Source: Rhizopus arrhizus | Lineage: Eukaryota > Mucoromycota > Mucoromycetes > Mucorales > Rhizopodaceae | DNA length: 64,000 nucleotides | Direction: 5' to 3' | Assembly (NCBI GenBank): GCA_024220505.1 | Contig: JAKZZE010000005.1 | Location: 2,006,501 to 2,070,500, forward strand | Shown here: piece after piece, positions 1-11,839 of the stretch | How positions within the stretch are numbered: position 1 is the first letter of the stretch | Layout: every line of letters begins with the position of its first letter | The notes under the pieces: generated by a model | What the model saw: only the letters and a program-made list of their open reading frames with translations | Told to the model about the DNA's origin: nothing | Databases searched by the model: none | Made by a program: the position numbers and the translations under genes

Positions 1-2
1 TT

Positions 3-128
3 GAAATAGAGAGCGATGACGATGAAGACGATGAGGATGAAGACAATGACGATAAAGACAATGACGATAAAGACAATGACGATAAAGACGATGACGATGA
101 AGAATATGATGATGATAATGAAGATTAG
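3..128 (+). CDS. C-terminal acidic tail of a gene cut by the left edge
   Basis: One frame is open from the edge of the window to a TAG at 126-128 and encodes almost only Asp and Glu with a few Asn and Lys. A four-residue unit (Asn-Asp-Asp-Lys/Asp) is repeated three times. Acidic tails like this are common in histone chaperones, nucleolar proteins and ER chaperones, but nothing here decides between them. An AATAAA-type signal follows at about 161, which fits a gene end. The product cannot be named because only about 41 residues are visible. Confidence 0.55.
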   Translation, partial: EIESDDDEDDEDEDNDDKDNDDKDNDDKDDDDEEYDDDNED

Positions 129-330
129 CTTTCTTCATTTATTTATATACACATACACACAATAAATATTGAGTTTTGGTTATAATCCTATAAGACTATG
201 TAATGCGGATGACGTTCTTATGGTTAAGGCTTCAATATCCATCCGTATATAGTATAACAAATTATACTGTAATGTGTTGTCCATTTTTATTATAGTTATT
301 TTGATAACGTTTACTTTTGTGCTTTGTTAC

Positions 331-732
331 TTAATAGTCTGCAGACTCACTCTGATGTGCATGAAAGAAGCATTCTTGACGGTATTTGTTGTCGTTTTCA
401 CATCCTTCACACTCAATTGTAGCGTCATCATTACAAATATCTATATAAATAATAGGTTATTATCTTGATTTCATGTATCATATAAATGTCTTACAACACC
501 AATCGTCCATTTCATCATGGAGTTCCTCTTGCTGTAAAGGTTTAGGGATTGATCCCTTGGGCCTATCGCTACTACTATCACTACGGATAAAGATCATTAG
601 TTCTGATCTTAAAGCATTGTATCTTTTTTTCGTATCATCGTCTCTTGATTTTGTAAACTGTCGATACTTTTGATTCAACGCATTTTCCTCTTGCAATTTC
701 CGTATCAAATCATCGCTATCATCGTCTGTCAT
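331..732 (-). CDS. ANCHR/ZFYVE19-like small zinc-binding protein
   Basis: Two exons, 732..495 and 440..331, are joined across a 54-nt intron with a GTAAG donor and TATAG acceptor, giving about 115 aa. Exon 1 encodes a charged helix followed by a block resembling RYNALRSE and ends in DELHDEMDDWC-type residues. Exon 2 supplies the rest of a B-box-like zinc site: CxxC, then CNDDATIECEGC, then CFFHAH. In animals the same order (short helical region, acidic linker, WCCICNEDA..C..C..CF..H) is found in ZFYVE19/ANCHR, a regulator of the abscission checkpoint and ESCRT-III/VPS4. The start is the first in-frame ATG (732); the open frame upstream lacks another ATG. The protein is divergently placed to PacC. 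Function in fungi is inferred from family only. Confidence 0.75.
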
Positions 733-1101
733 AGATGCTGACGAAACCGTAGATGATATCAACCATGTATAGCAAAAAAGTATGAAGTTACTCTTTGTTT
801 ATCAATTGAATGACAAATCGGACAGGAGTTGGTCAGATTATTGTTTTTAAAAAAAAATAACGGGGAATTTATTTTCAAAAAGCTGGGCAAATTTATTTCA
901 AACATCCAAACTAGTCTCGTTTTCCTGGAGAATTTAATCTCACACAAGTGTCCAAAATTATTCTTTTGAAATAAAAACCCAGACTAAAGCTTTAATTTTA
1001 GGAAATGCCAAGAAATATTCCTTTTATAGTAAAATGGTATCATCGAGTATCTTTTTAAAGCCCTTCTTTTTCTTTTTCTTTTTCTTTTCTTTAGATTAAA
1101 C
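733..1101. promoter_or_regulatory. shared upstream region of two divergent genes
   Basis: This 369-nt gap separates the divergent starts of the ANCHR-like gene and PacC. It ends in a pyrimidine-rich tract (about 1058-1094, repeats of CTTTTT) directly before the PacC ATG, a common fungal promoter/5' UTR feature. I see no clear TATA box. GCCAAG, the consensus bound by PacC itself, occurs once at about 1006-1011, so autoregulation is possible but unproven. Confidence 0.35.
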
Positions 1102-2610
1102 ATGCAATCATCATTAATAATGGATGATAATGAAACTCATTTATGTAAATGGTCCAATTGTACTCTTCTATTTGACGATCCAGAGCAACTTTATCTTCAT
1201 TTGACCAATGATCATGTTGGCAGAAAATCAACTGGAAATCTGTGTCTTACTTGTCATTGGGAAAATTGTGATGTGACAGTGATCAAGAGAGATCATATCA
1301 CAAGTCATCTTAGGGTACATGTGCCTTTAAAACCACATAAATGCCAGGTAAGAGAAAAGAAGGGATAATAATAAGCTTGTATTCATATAAAGTATAGTTT
1401 TGTAATAAATCATTCAAACGCCCTCAAGATTTAAAAAAGCATGAAAAGATTCACAGCGACCAGCATATAGCCCAACTTAGATCTCATCGTCATCATAACT
1501 CTTTGACTCCTGTGAGCCAATCGAGTAGAGATAATTCGCCCGTCTTGTCAGAAGGAAATTCATCGTCACATCCTATTTCACCACCTCAAAGTATTTACTC
1601 TGATGGTAATGAATAAAATAGAATAACCAGTGACTTATCGTCTTAAAGTAGAGTTACAGAATGAGCACTGGTTTTATTCTCAACAGAAACCAAACTATGG
1701 TAATTTTATTCAAGATAATAACCCAATCATCATGTCACAAGCCAATAATCCTGACTATATCCTACAAGACATCTTCTTTCCTATGGAAATGAATAACAAA
1801 CAAAATGTATACAATCAAGGTAAGAAAGAATAAGCGATGAGACCATGTAATAATATAAAGATAGACATGGCAAACAGACTTGATCAACTTCAATATCTAA
1901 TTGATTCAGGCACAATCGATCAATCCAATTTTAATCTCAACATTAACAACGATCAGCAATTAGAAGACATGAATGCCTGGTTGACTGATCTATCTCAAAG
2001 TATCGAACCTTATTACGAACAGTCACTACCAAACCTTAATCCACCTATCGTCCCATCCCAACAAATCTACCCCGAAAACGATCTCTACATTCGCTCACAG
2101 CCCATCACTGTATCCAATCAAAACATCCAAGACTTCTCTGGCATGACAACCGGCCAGCGACAGCACTATACTGCTGTTCCCAACATGTCCGCAAACTATT
2201 TCTACCCTGAACTCCGAACGACAACCAACTTTACCAGCAGTCCAAAGAATGGAGAGACGACAAAGCAAGAAGTGGACGATTCATTCAAGCCGACGTCCAT
2301 CACATTTGAAGAAAAGAAGAATATGGCTACCCTTGTCAATTCATTCTCGAGTGCTTTGGTAGACAAGCCCGTAAAGAAGGATGTCGAGAAGGCACCCGAG
2401 TCTGACAAGGAAATCGATCAACTAAAAGAACTGATCGTCAGTGACCTTTCAAAACTTTCACTGAATGAAACCAAGCATTCACCAATAGAACCTTCTGTTC
2501 TGTATCCAGCAGCAGCAAAAATAAGTAATCGACGTCAAAAACATATTCAGTTATTAAAGCAAATGAAAGAATGGATGAATGAAAACTACAGGACGACAAT
2601 GACATGTTGA
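1102..2610 (+). CDS. rim101: pH-response zinc-finger transcription factor PacC/Rim101
   Basis: Four exons (1102..1347, 1398..1605, 1649..1819, 1865..2610) give about 456 aa. Exon 1 encodes fingers 1 and 2 of the PacC type: CKWSNC...H...H, then the family signature [16 protein letters not shown] and [19 protein letters not shown]. Finger 3 begins at the exon 1-2 junction and reads [17 protein letters not shown] in exon 2. The rest is low-complexity, Asn/Gln/Ser-rich, and includes a YPEL (YPxL) motif of the kind bound by the Bro1-domain protein PalA/Rim20 before proteolytic activation. In ascomycetes the protein is processed at alkaline pH and then controls pH-dependent genes. The introns (43-50 nt) are read from frame continuity. 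Whether proteolytic activation works the same way in this organism is not visible. Confidence 0.93.
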
Positions 2611-2768
2611 AAAAAAAATAATAAGGGACTTCCAAATTTGTAATTAAAATATTTTGTCAATGAACTTGTTCCCAATTTGTTAGTTTTTTTTTTTTTTTCT
2701 CTCTTAAAAACGCATTAAAATTTAAAACCTGTATTCATCTTTTCTCTCCTTTTCTTACATCATTTTAA

Positions 2769-5285
2769 ATGAGTCCCGGTAAAAACAAAGGGCTGACCAT
2801 TAGAATGTTTCTTATTTTTTGAGTAGATGTACTTCCTGTGGTTGCTGCTGGTATAGGCGGTCTTTTTGGTACAATGTACCTTGATGCTAAACATCTGTTA
2901 AGCAGAGACCTTTATCAGCTTCGTGCAGGTCTCATTGCCCAAACAAGGTAACACGAGTAGCTCCGTCAGTCCATCTTTGCTTATTTGACCTTTTTTAGGT
3001 CCCGTATTTGGGAATTTCAAGATAGACTTCATTATTATTTTAGATTTAAAGAAAAGGCAAAAGCAAATCCTCAGCAGGTCTTTGTCTCGTTTGAAGGAAA
3101 AGAATATACTTTTCGTCAGATTGAAAAAGGTAGTCTATCTTTCCTTTTTTGAACTAAAAAAGTTTATTGTTACACGCGATCCTAATAATCCTATTTTCAT
3201 TTAGCTTCCAATCGATTAGCGCATTGGTTAATAGCCCAGCATGTGAAAAAAGGAGGTAAGTTGGACCAGATGAGAAAGGAGAGGGTGTCTGATGTTCGTT
3301 AGACATTGTGTGCATGATGCTTCAAAACCATCCTACATTTTATATCGCTTTATTTGCCATCAGTAAGCTGGGCGCCATACCTTCGCTCATCAACACAAAC
3401 CTTGTCGATCAATCCTTGCTGCATTGCATTAAAGTAGCAGAGAGTAAACTGTTCTTGTTTGATCCTGTCTATGAAAAGCAGGTCGCCACCGTTCTAGATA
3501 ATGGGATGAACGTAAAGTTTGCTGCTTATGGTGAATCGACTGAGTTATCCGAATTGGCTCCCTTTCCTTTTGCGCCTACCCTGACACCTAATGTCTTGGC
3601 AGATTATTCTGATAGAGACACATCAGAGGAGCCACTGAAGGGTGTCAAGCCTTCTGATGCTGCTTATTTGATTTACACTAGGTAATCTAAACTTTAGAAT
3701 CTCTTGTTTTTATACTCATGCTGATTCTCTAGTGGAACCACGGGTATGCCCAAGGTAAAGAAAGGAATACATTATAAAGAAAATGATCGTATTATTCATG
3801 TATTCATAGGCTGCCATCAGTCAGCATGCTCGTATATGTTGTAAGTTATAATAATATTTGTAAACGCAATCCTTATTTTTTTTTTCTAGTTGGTATAGTA
3901 ATGTACGCTCATGTGGCTGGCGTTCAAAAAAATGATAGAGTCTATTGTGTGCTTCCTTTATATCACAGTTCAGGAAGTAAGTTTACTTTTTACCTGTTCA
4001 TATCACTGAGCATCTTCATAGTCATTGTCACAAGCTCTGTTACTTTGTTTGCAGGTGGTACGATCGTATTAGGTCGAAGGTTTTCTGCTAGACGATTCTG
4101 GAATGACTGTGTAGATTATAAAGTGAATGTGTTTACAGTAAGTTTTATATTTTCAAAGATATAGAATAACACTAGTCTATTAGTACATTGGTGAATTCTG
4201 CAGATATTTACTAAGTCAACCGCATCATCCCGAAGAAAGAAACCATAGAGTAAGGCTGGTTTATGGTAACGGTATGAGACCGGACGTATGGAAACGATTT
4301 CAAGAGAGATTCAATATTCCAAAAGTATGTGAATTCTATGCTGCTACAGAAGGTAAGATAGACGTGTGACATTCTAGTGATCTCATCATTCAATAGCACC
4401 AACAACACTGTTTAACATGAACACGGGTGATCTTGGTGCTGGTGCGGTTGGTTCTCGTGGAAAGCTGTTTCGTTTGCTACGTTCTGAAGTTCAGTTGATC
4501 AAGATTGATCCAATTACTGAAGAGCCTGTCAGAGATGAAGACGGTTATTGTAAACAGGTAATGAAGAACAAATCAGACGAGACCTATTTAATCATGAATG
4601 TTTAGAGCGCTTATGGTGAGCAAGGTGAATTAATTGTGCGTTTAGAGGCCGGTGGTGCCCTTGGATTCGATGGTTATTATAAAAACAAAGGAGCAACAAC
4701 AAAAAAAATCCTAAGGCATGTTTTCACAAAGGGAGATGCGTAAGTTAAAAACAGGGACAGGATATTGAAAAGATGAAACTCACATTCCTTTTCGTTAGCT
4801 ATTTCCGTAGTGGTGATTTGCTCAAGCTGGACGAGGATGGTTTTTACTATTTTGGTGATCGAGTAGGTGATACTTTCCGTTGGAAATCAGAAAATGTAGC
4901 TACCACAGAGGTCGCACAAGCCTTAGGTCTTTATCCTGCGATTGCAGAAGCAAATGTGTACGGAGCACTTGTTCCTCACCATGACGGTCGTGCTGGTATG
5001 GCCGCTATCGTAGTCAAGGAAGGTGTCACGGTCGATTTCGATGATCTCTATCGTTATCTTCGTCAAAAATTACCAAAATATGCCATTCCTGTCTTCATAC
5101 GATTTGTGCCTGCCATGGATCTCACAGGAACATTTAAGCAGCAAAAGGCCGATTTTCGTAACCAAGGTATTGATCTTACCAAAATTCCTGAATCGGATCC
5201 TGTCTATTGGCTTAAAAAGGATACGTATGTTCCCTTCACGTTGGAGGATTATGCCAAGATTGACGTTGGCAAAGTAAAGCTGTAA
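2769..5285 (+). CDS. fat1: FAT1-type very-long-chain acyl-CoA synthetase / fatty acid transporter
   Basis: A gene of about a dozen exons with small introns begins with a tiny first exon (2769..2778). The N-terminus is a hydrophobic segment (about DVLPVVAAGIGG). The AMP-binding P-loop YTSGTTGMPK is split by an intron near 3681-3733. Further blocks are LPLYHSSG, the LVYGNGMRPDVW region, EFYAATE, and the FATP/VLACS signature YFGDRVGDTFRWKSENV near 4850-4895. The C-terminal part has KLPKYAIPVFIR, TGTFKQQK and PVYWLKKD. These features separate the SLC27/FAT1 branch from generic long-chain acyl-CoA ligases. The enzyme activates very long fatty acids to CoA esters and couples this to uptake at membranes. 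It starts 158 nt after PacC on the same strand. Exon borders inside the gene were inferred from frame and splice consensus. Confidence 0.93.
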
Positions 5286-5741
5286 AAAAAAAGGCTTGTG
5301 CTATGTAGATGTTTGCTCATTTGTGTGCCTTATATATACTATCTGATCTATTCATTTGTCACTTATTTAAATAAATTATTTGCTTTTTCTTTTAAAAGGC
5401 CCTCTTTTCATCAAACGAATGCATACTATTCAATCATGAATAGTCATGATTCATGTTTTATATAAAACTATAAAAGGAATGCCTGTTCCTGAAAGAACAT
5501 AACATCATCTGAAGACAACATATAGCCTTTCTCGGTTAAAGTCCACAGCTATGAAAAAGTAAATTGAGTTGGCCTACTTTTCGACACTATTCATTTATTT
5601 TTGTATGAAAGAACGAAAAGGATGTTATTGAAAAGAATGTTTATTACCCCTGTATTACCTTTATATCCTTATACTATATGACTAGCTTTGATAATTAAAG
5701 TCTTCGACCGCAAAAAATATGAAATTATAAGTCAATATTAC

Positions 5742-7218
5742 TTATAAATAAAAATAGATAAAAGAAAATAAAGCAAGCCAAGTTAAGCTTTTGAATGGAT
5801 TGTTTTTGACTGCATCACTTGTAATTGTACTATTATTTGGGCTTGAATTGGGCGAATTTGCTTTGATAATCGGCCCAGACACAGTGGCACCGGATCCTGC
5901 AGCACCAGCAATACCAAGACGATTCTGATCCACGTCATAAACAACGTAGGCACTTCGCAGCATAGACTGACCAATAAAAACCTTGTCTTCACTGGGTATC
6001 AATCCCACCATACATATCGTAGCTGTATTCATATGATTGCTGTCCAAGGGCAAGATCAAGTCTCGTAAAGGCACATTGAGAGTTACTGGATCTTTTGTGA
6101 TACTGTTTGTAGGTGTAAGTTGGAGCTGAATCATTGCCTTTGTCACCACGTTGCATTTCACTTGGAAATAGTTATTGAGTCTATCATACGCCAAATTCGA
6201 CTTGCCTACAGCCTCTATCAACACTTCTTCAATCACCTTGGTCGGCAGATAAGTCATCGTGGTACCTGTGTCAAACACAAAAGGAACCGGAGTTTCGAAT
6301 GCAACCACTGTCGTCAGCGTACGATGACTGTCCACAATGCCTACGCCTTGGCCATAGACCTGCCAGAATCCATAATCCACCTTGGTCTGACCCTCTATCG
6401 AGGCGCGTACGGTAGGAACCAGAGGAAGATAGTGCAAATCGCCCGTGTACATCGATGCATCTACCCCACCTAAGAGGATCTCTCCCGAATTCCCGTAGGC
6501 CTCTGAGTTATTGAGATAAATTGAAAATACATTTTGAGCCAGCTTGAGATTGAAAAAGAAGGGATTGTACGAGTGAGTGATGGGTGCGGCCGTGATCAGT
6601 GGGTAGCCTAATCCAAAGATACCATCCACCTGAGCCTCACTTTCACCACTGGGCGTATAGCTTTCTCCTGTGAGTGTGGCCATTTGGGTCAAGATGTTCT
6701 GCTGCTTGGTCACATAGCCGAATTGTTGCTCCTGGACTGTGGCCCCGGCGATCGTGATGGTATCAAAGGTATAAACACCCACTGCTGCTCCTGTGCCGTA
6801 GGTGACATTAAAAACTTCTTGGGAGCCTTTAAAGGTGCTTGATTTACTTTCATTGAATTTAGCAAAAGGACATACAGATGACGCGCATTGTGATCCAGGG
6901 ACCCATAGATCAGAACTACAGTGCGAAAAGAGCCTTGTTAGCAACCATTCCTATTAAAAGGACTTCTTTTTTATACCTGCCAGTGTCTAATGCTAGATCA
7001 AACGTTTGAGGTGGAGTACCTATAGATACAGATATAAGGTATAATGACCCTTCACTGTTGTATAATGATGATTTGAAGGCATCTCGTTTTTGATAGAGTT
7101 CATGTAAAGGTTTCTTCCTTTGTTTTAAAGGAATTCTGATCAATTCGTGCTTAGGTTGTTCACTGGTATAGACAGCTGTGATTCCAGCTAGAATAACAAC
7201 AATATATTGAAGCAGCAT
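5742..7218 (-). CDS. GPI-anchored (yapsin-like) aspartic protease, copy 1
   Basis: Two exons, 7218..6977 and 6915..5742, give about 471 aa. The start at 7218 opens a hydrophobic signal peptide (MLLQYIVVILAG...). A propeptide rich in Lys/Arg precedes the mature part, which begins near SLYNSEGSLYLISVSIGTPPQ. The first catalytic motif DTGSSDLWV is split by the intron between the second and third base of the first Ser codon. The second motif is FDTGTTMTYLP. The C-terminus is Ser/Asn-rich, then ends in a short hydrophobic stretch (LTWLALFSFIYFYL), the pattern of a GPI-attachment signal. It is a pepsin-family A1 protease, probably on the cell surface or wall. A paralogue with the same intron position lies at 45292..46782. 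Confidence 0.92.
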
Positions 7219-7475
7219 GTTGGAAAGAAAAAGAAGAAAGATAACAAATAGCAAAAAAGAAGGAACAGAAAATTACAAGTCTATTGTGTGAATGGTTTAG
7301 CTTCTATTCGTGTAGGACAAAACGGACTTTGTACTCTATTAATGGTATTACTTTCTGTAATTTGAGTAATTACTGCTAATTTAAGGGTTTTGCGAAAAAT
7401 TTTGCCGAGTGTAAATTAGTCTAAAACTTGAACTTAAACTCACATATTCTTTTCAACTGATTTGTAGATTAAAAA

Positions 7476-8560
7476 ATGCTAAAACTAATATTTTTAAATG
7501 AGGATGGTTACGAGAACATATATGACGAGAGAGATATTGAAACAATGAATATTGTGAATGAAAAAAGATATCTTTATGCTATAAAGCAATTAGTAATCGA
7601 ACTACATACCTTAAAATGAATCCAAGTTCAGCCATTATAGAGGACGATTAGGTAAAACGAGCGAAAGATGCTACTATGAAGGCAGTCCCAACACGCCCAA
7701 GTAAATACAGTGATTATGATACAACGCTTAGGAAGATGTTTTTCATTATAAACTACAAAAATTAATGTCAGTTAGAGCTGCAGCACTCAATGTAGGTGTG
7801 AAGGAGGTCACAGCTCGTTATTAATAGAATAACTTTCGAGAAGATCCTTAAACTTTTGTTCTTAGAAAGCAATTAAAGAGAAAAAAAAATAGGCCTAAGT
7901 CAGTCTTATAGGATGAACGCAAAGAGCATTTTATCAACTAGTTCGATGAAAATGCTCAAGCTACCATGCAGGATGCCGTTGAGGAATTATTGAGCAAGTT
8001 TTCTGGTTTCGAGATCAAAAAAATCAAGGGTACATGGATTCATGAAAACCAAGTGCAACCTCCATAAAAAAAGCTTCATTTTGGCCCCAGGCACGGAATA
8101 ATGAAAGCAGCCTTGAAAAACGTTTCCAATAGGTGATAGAGTAAAATCAAACTGATACGGACTTTTCAAAAACTGCTTCAAGATCAATATGAAATTGAGC
8201 AGAATCTGGGCACCTGAAGAGAAAGACGCAGTAGTTAATAGACCCTTGAAGAAATTTTTTAAAGAAAATATGACTAAACTAAACTGCACTTCAACACCAT
8301 CTACTCAACAGTCATATGATATCAAGATGTTTGACTACTCTCCCTCCCCACTTTTCAGTAGCCATTACTTTTTTTTTGAGCTTCTATCTTTACTTTTTCT
8401 CCCTTGAAAAAGTTGTGGTTCTTTTTTTTCCTTTTGACAGCAAATCAAGCAGCAAAATTAACAAATTTAACATTAACTACATTAACTACACTCGTCGTGA
8501 GCCAGTTTCCTACTATAAAAAGGTGATTCATCTTCAATTTGTTTATGAACACGTTAATTA
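7476..8560 (+). pseudogene. decayed Tc1/mariner-like transposase
   Basis: Broken frames on the plus strand line up with a fungal DDE transposase of Tc1/mariner type. The start is an ATG at 7476 (LNEDGYENIYDE). A KYSDYDTTLRKMFF block and a helix-turn-helix-like stretch with AAALNVGVKEVTARY follow near 7770. Then come NRPKSVL, a block like DEERKEHFI and, near 7990-8100, FSGFEIKKSRVHGFM and CNLSIKKA. Stop codons and frameshifts interrupt every part, and no intact catalytic DDE/D region is visible. The N-terminal motif set is shared with the remnants inside the duplicated block at 47.6 kb and 53.6 kb, so all three probably descend from one transposon family. Confidence 0.65.
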
Positions 8561-10453
8561 GTGTCTTTATGAAACCTACAGCGAGTTAAAAAGACGCAAC
8601 TGGTAGTAACCTTCCAGTTAAAAAGATAATGATCAATTACAGCCAAATTGAGGTATTTGATGTTCGCAAAGTCCTTTTGATTAATCAATATATTGCTGCA
8701 TCATTGGGATATGAAGAGGACATAGGAAAAGCAAGTAAAACCAGATATCAAATTCGTTAATATGGAATGAAAAGTGTACAAGCATATGCTACAACCAAGC
8801 TATTTTAAATCCTGTGATTTTATTGTTAGGTTTATTTCTTTTAAAATGAGTTTTAGGAAAGAGTTTTTTTTTTTATCTTTTCAATTATTATCTTGAAAAA
8901 AAAAAAAGGCAATTGTGGACTCATTTATTAGAGAAAAGATGCGCCTTTGTAACGAATAGCTACATTGAATCATATTTTGATTAGTTAAAGTTTTGTTACT
9001 TTGATCGCACTAGAAATACTCGAATGGATAGAATCGTCTATGCTATTTCAAAATTTGTATCATTGATTATCGACAAAATGCTATATGTGTTCAATTTAGT
9101 ATAAAAAGTATGCTTTTATTAAGAAAAGAAAGGATAGATAGTGTTGGTACGGATAAAGCAATCTATGTAGTCACCGAAAATACAGATAATATAAATTGTT
9201 TATATCAACCTAATATAAGTATTTCTTTGAAATAATATTTTAAATATGAGTCCTTTTCTGACCCAACTTTCAATTATACTGTTGCTTGTCAGAATAACTA
9301 TCTTTCTGGTTATTTATGTCCTGATCATGTTGGATAATATAAGAATATCTTTCTTGTTTCAAGTACGGATAGACATAAAGTTATCTGTATTTTAAAACGG
9401 TTTCCCTTTATTACTTGAAATAAACCCAATCTTTTGTGTAGAAAAATACCAAGAAGATATTTGATTGATGAAGAATTTCTTGGTTACAAATGAAAAGTAG
9501 GTTTGATGTGGATATGCGCACTTGATAATACTGATCATGACGTTAAAATATTATTTTGATACTCCAATTGTAACAGACTTAAAAAGCGCACTTTAAGGCA
9601 CAATGCTGTGCTTCACGAGAATGTGATCGAGGCGACTGATTTAGAGTTATTATAGATCCCATCTCAAGTAACACTGATGATGGCAGTAGTTACTGATAGA
9701 ACAATGAAGCTATTGTTGGTGATTTTTTTTATATTAGCTTTAATTGGTTAGAAAACTTTATAAATGCAAAGTACGGAGTTTTATACCGAGCCGTTCCTGA
9801 ATCAGGAAATGTATAAAACAAAAGGTAATATCAATTCAGTGATGAATCATCGCTTGTTGACATGCTAGATTTATTGCCTTTGGCACAAATACCACAAATT
9901 TCCTTCTTGACCATTTGCAAGTCTTTTTTATTTTTGTATTACATATTATATATCATTTGAGTAATAAGTTGTCAGCCAATAAAGTCCGTAATAGAGACAT
10001 GATTCATTTTTACCACAAGGTCAGAGTTCTAATCGATACTCATGTTTCAAAATATATGATAGAATGTTTTATGTGATGTATTAGTAATCATAGCTGTGGT
10101 AAAATCGTTGAGTATTAATCTTGACAAATCCTGACTAATAACACAGATTAAAAGCTACTTTTGTTAATAAAATAAAAGGATAATAAATAAAAAAAATCCA
10201 ATGTCTGAATTTATAGTATCTCTACATAATAAATTATAGCTTCGTGTAGGTATAATAAATCCTATGTTGATCTTAACTTCCGGCGGTTCCCCAAACAAAG
10301 AGGTGGGGAATTTCGGCAGTTTGACGTAAGGTAAAAATGGCGGTGTAATATCTAAATTTTTCTACTATTTAAACACCCGTTCAAGATCATGCTGTTTTCT
10401 TTTTTTTTTTTTTTTAAATCTTTTCTAAAAAAAAAAAAAAAAGAGGATAAAAA
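8561..10453. other. gene-free decayed sequence and promoter of the next gene
   Basis: No frame longer than a few dozen codons and no recognisable protein motif is visible. Short stretches near 9590-9830 look like old coding sequence but cannot be assigned. The last 60 nt before 10454 consist of a T-tract followed by an A-tract, the likely core promoter/5' UTR of the dehydrogenase gene. Confidence 0.4.
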
Positions 10454-11341
10454 ATGTCATCAAACACTTTGCAAATTAGTTATATTGGTTTAGGTGCCAT
10501 TGGAAAACACATGTCAGGCCATATTGCCAATCACGCAGCTTCACTCAACTATCCTCCTTTATTGGCCTACAACCGTACTCAAGCTAAAGCTGAAGAACTC
10601 AAAAAGACACATCCTGTCGTTGTCGCGACATCACTTGAAGAAGTAGCCAAAAAATCAGATGTGATCTTTTCATGCTTATTGAATGATGCCGCTGTTCAAG
10701 AGACTGTCGAGGCACTTCTTCCTCACATGAAACCAAATACCATCCTTGTTGAACAGTCAACCATCGCTCCTAAATTGGTAAAAGAATTAGCCCAAAAAGT
10801 GTCTCAAGCTGGTGGAACCTACATGGCTTGTCCAATCATGGGTCCTCCACTCAAGGCCGCTGCTGCTGACTTGATTGTGCTTGTTGCAGGCGGTGACAGT
10901 TCCGCCCGTTCCAAGGTCTTGCCACTCATGATCCCCGTCATTGGTAAAAAGAAGATTGAGCTTGGTGAAAATCCAGAGGAATCATCCCGCTTAAAGCTGT
11001 GTGGTAACTTTATCGTGACAAGCGTGGTTGAAATGTTGGGTGAATATATGACTTTGGCTGAGGCTTCAGGTGTCGGACAAGATAAGGCTCAGGAGCTGAT
11101 TGATAACTTTCTCCCACAAACTATGATTTCTACCTATGCTTCGCGCATATCTAATGAGACTTTTAGAGATCAGATTCATTTTTCCATCAACTCCATTAAA
11201 AAGGACGCGAATCATATCATTGATCTAGCAAATGAGGCTAATGCCCCTGTACCTATCACACATACCTTCTTGAAAAACTGTGACTACGTTTTGGAGAAGC
11301 ACGGTGATTACGACCTTACTGGTGTTGTAACCGGTATATAA
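10454..11341 (+). CDS. NAD(P)-dependent beta-hydroxyacid dehydrogenase (HIBADH family)
   Basis: A single intron-free frame of 295 aa. The N-terminus has the Rossmann nucleotide-binding motif IGLGAIGKHM (GxGxxG). The middle carries the substrate-side loop ACPIMGPPLKAAAADLIVLVAGG (written DAPVSGG in classic members), and near residue 178 the catalytic Lys in the KLxxN context (RLKLCGNFI). The C-terminal helical domain ends with LKKDANHIIDLANEANAPVP-like residues. The family oxidises 3-hydroxyisobutyrate, tartronate semialdehyde and related acids; the exact substrate cannot be read from the sequence. It is the only clearly intact conserved gene in the 7.4-24 kb repeat island. Confidence 0.9.
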   Translation: MSSNTLQISYIGLGAIGKHMSGHIANHAASLNYPPLLAYNRTQAKAEELKKTHPVVVATSLEEVAKKSDVIFSCLLNDAAVQETVEALLPHMKPNTILVEQSTIAPKLVKELAQKVSQAGGTYMACPIMGPPLKAAAADLIVLVAGGDSSARSKVLPLMIPVIGKKKIELGENPEESSRLKLCGNFIVTSVVEMLGEYMTLAEASGVGQDKAQELIDNFLPQTMISTYASRISNETFRDQIHFSINSIKKDANHIIDLANEANAPVPITHTFLKNCDYVLEKHGDYDLTGVVTGI

Positions 11342-11839
11342 TTGACGATAATACTCTTTATTTGTTATTAACGTGAATATAATTAGCTCATAGAGATCAA
11401 GCTGGTATCCCTGCCGACCTTCAAAAGAAATAGGATCGTCTTTATTTATTTTTGTTTCTCTAAAAATAAAAATGAACTACACATAAAATATCTTTTATCT
11501 TTGATCAATTGCAATATATACATGACAATTTCTAAAAGAAATATAATTATAGATCACTATGTTTAGGCCGTACTCGCTAGATTGGTTTATCTATCATATT
11601 ACAACAAAGCTTCTATACAGATTATCCGTCATTCAAAAATAGCAGCTTGATGAACCCTTCTATAAACAAAATATCTGATTAAAATACAAAATAAAAAGTC
11701 TGCAGCCAAAGTTACTCAGGTGAACGATCATATAGATTACTTTAACTCGAAAATTCACGGTGCTCATTTTTTATTGTTCAAAACATTTGATCATTTATAT
11801 GACAAATATAGTGAATACAAAACAAGACCTATTATTAAA
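11342..11839. other. intergenic region after the dehydrogenase
   Basis: A+T-rich DNA with no supported gene. The section after about 11640 may already be the eroded upstream part of the REV3-like pseudogene that becomes recognisable from about 11870. Confidence 0.35.

Noticed and set aside
5431..5456. Short palindrome ATCATGA-ATAG-TCATGAT after the FAT1 gene
   Set aside because: A 7-bp stem in A+T-rich DNA is expected by chance; no terminator function is known for such structures in fungi.
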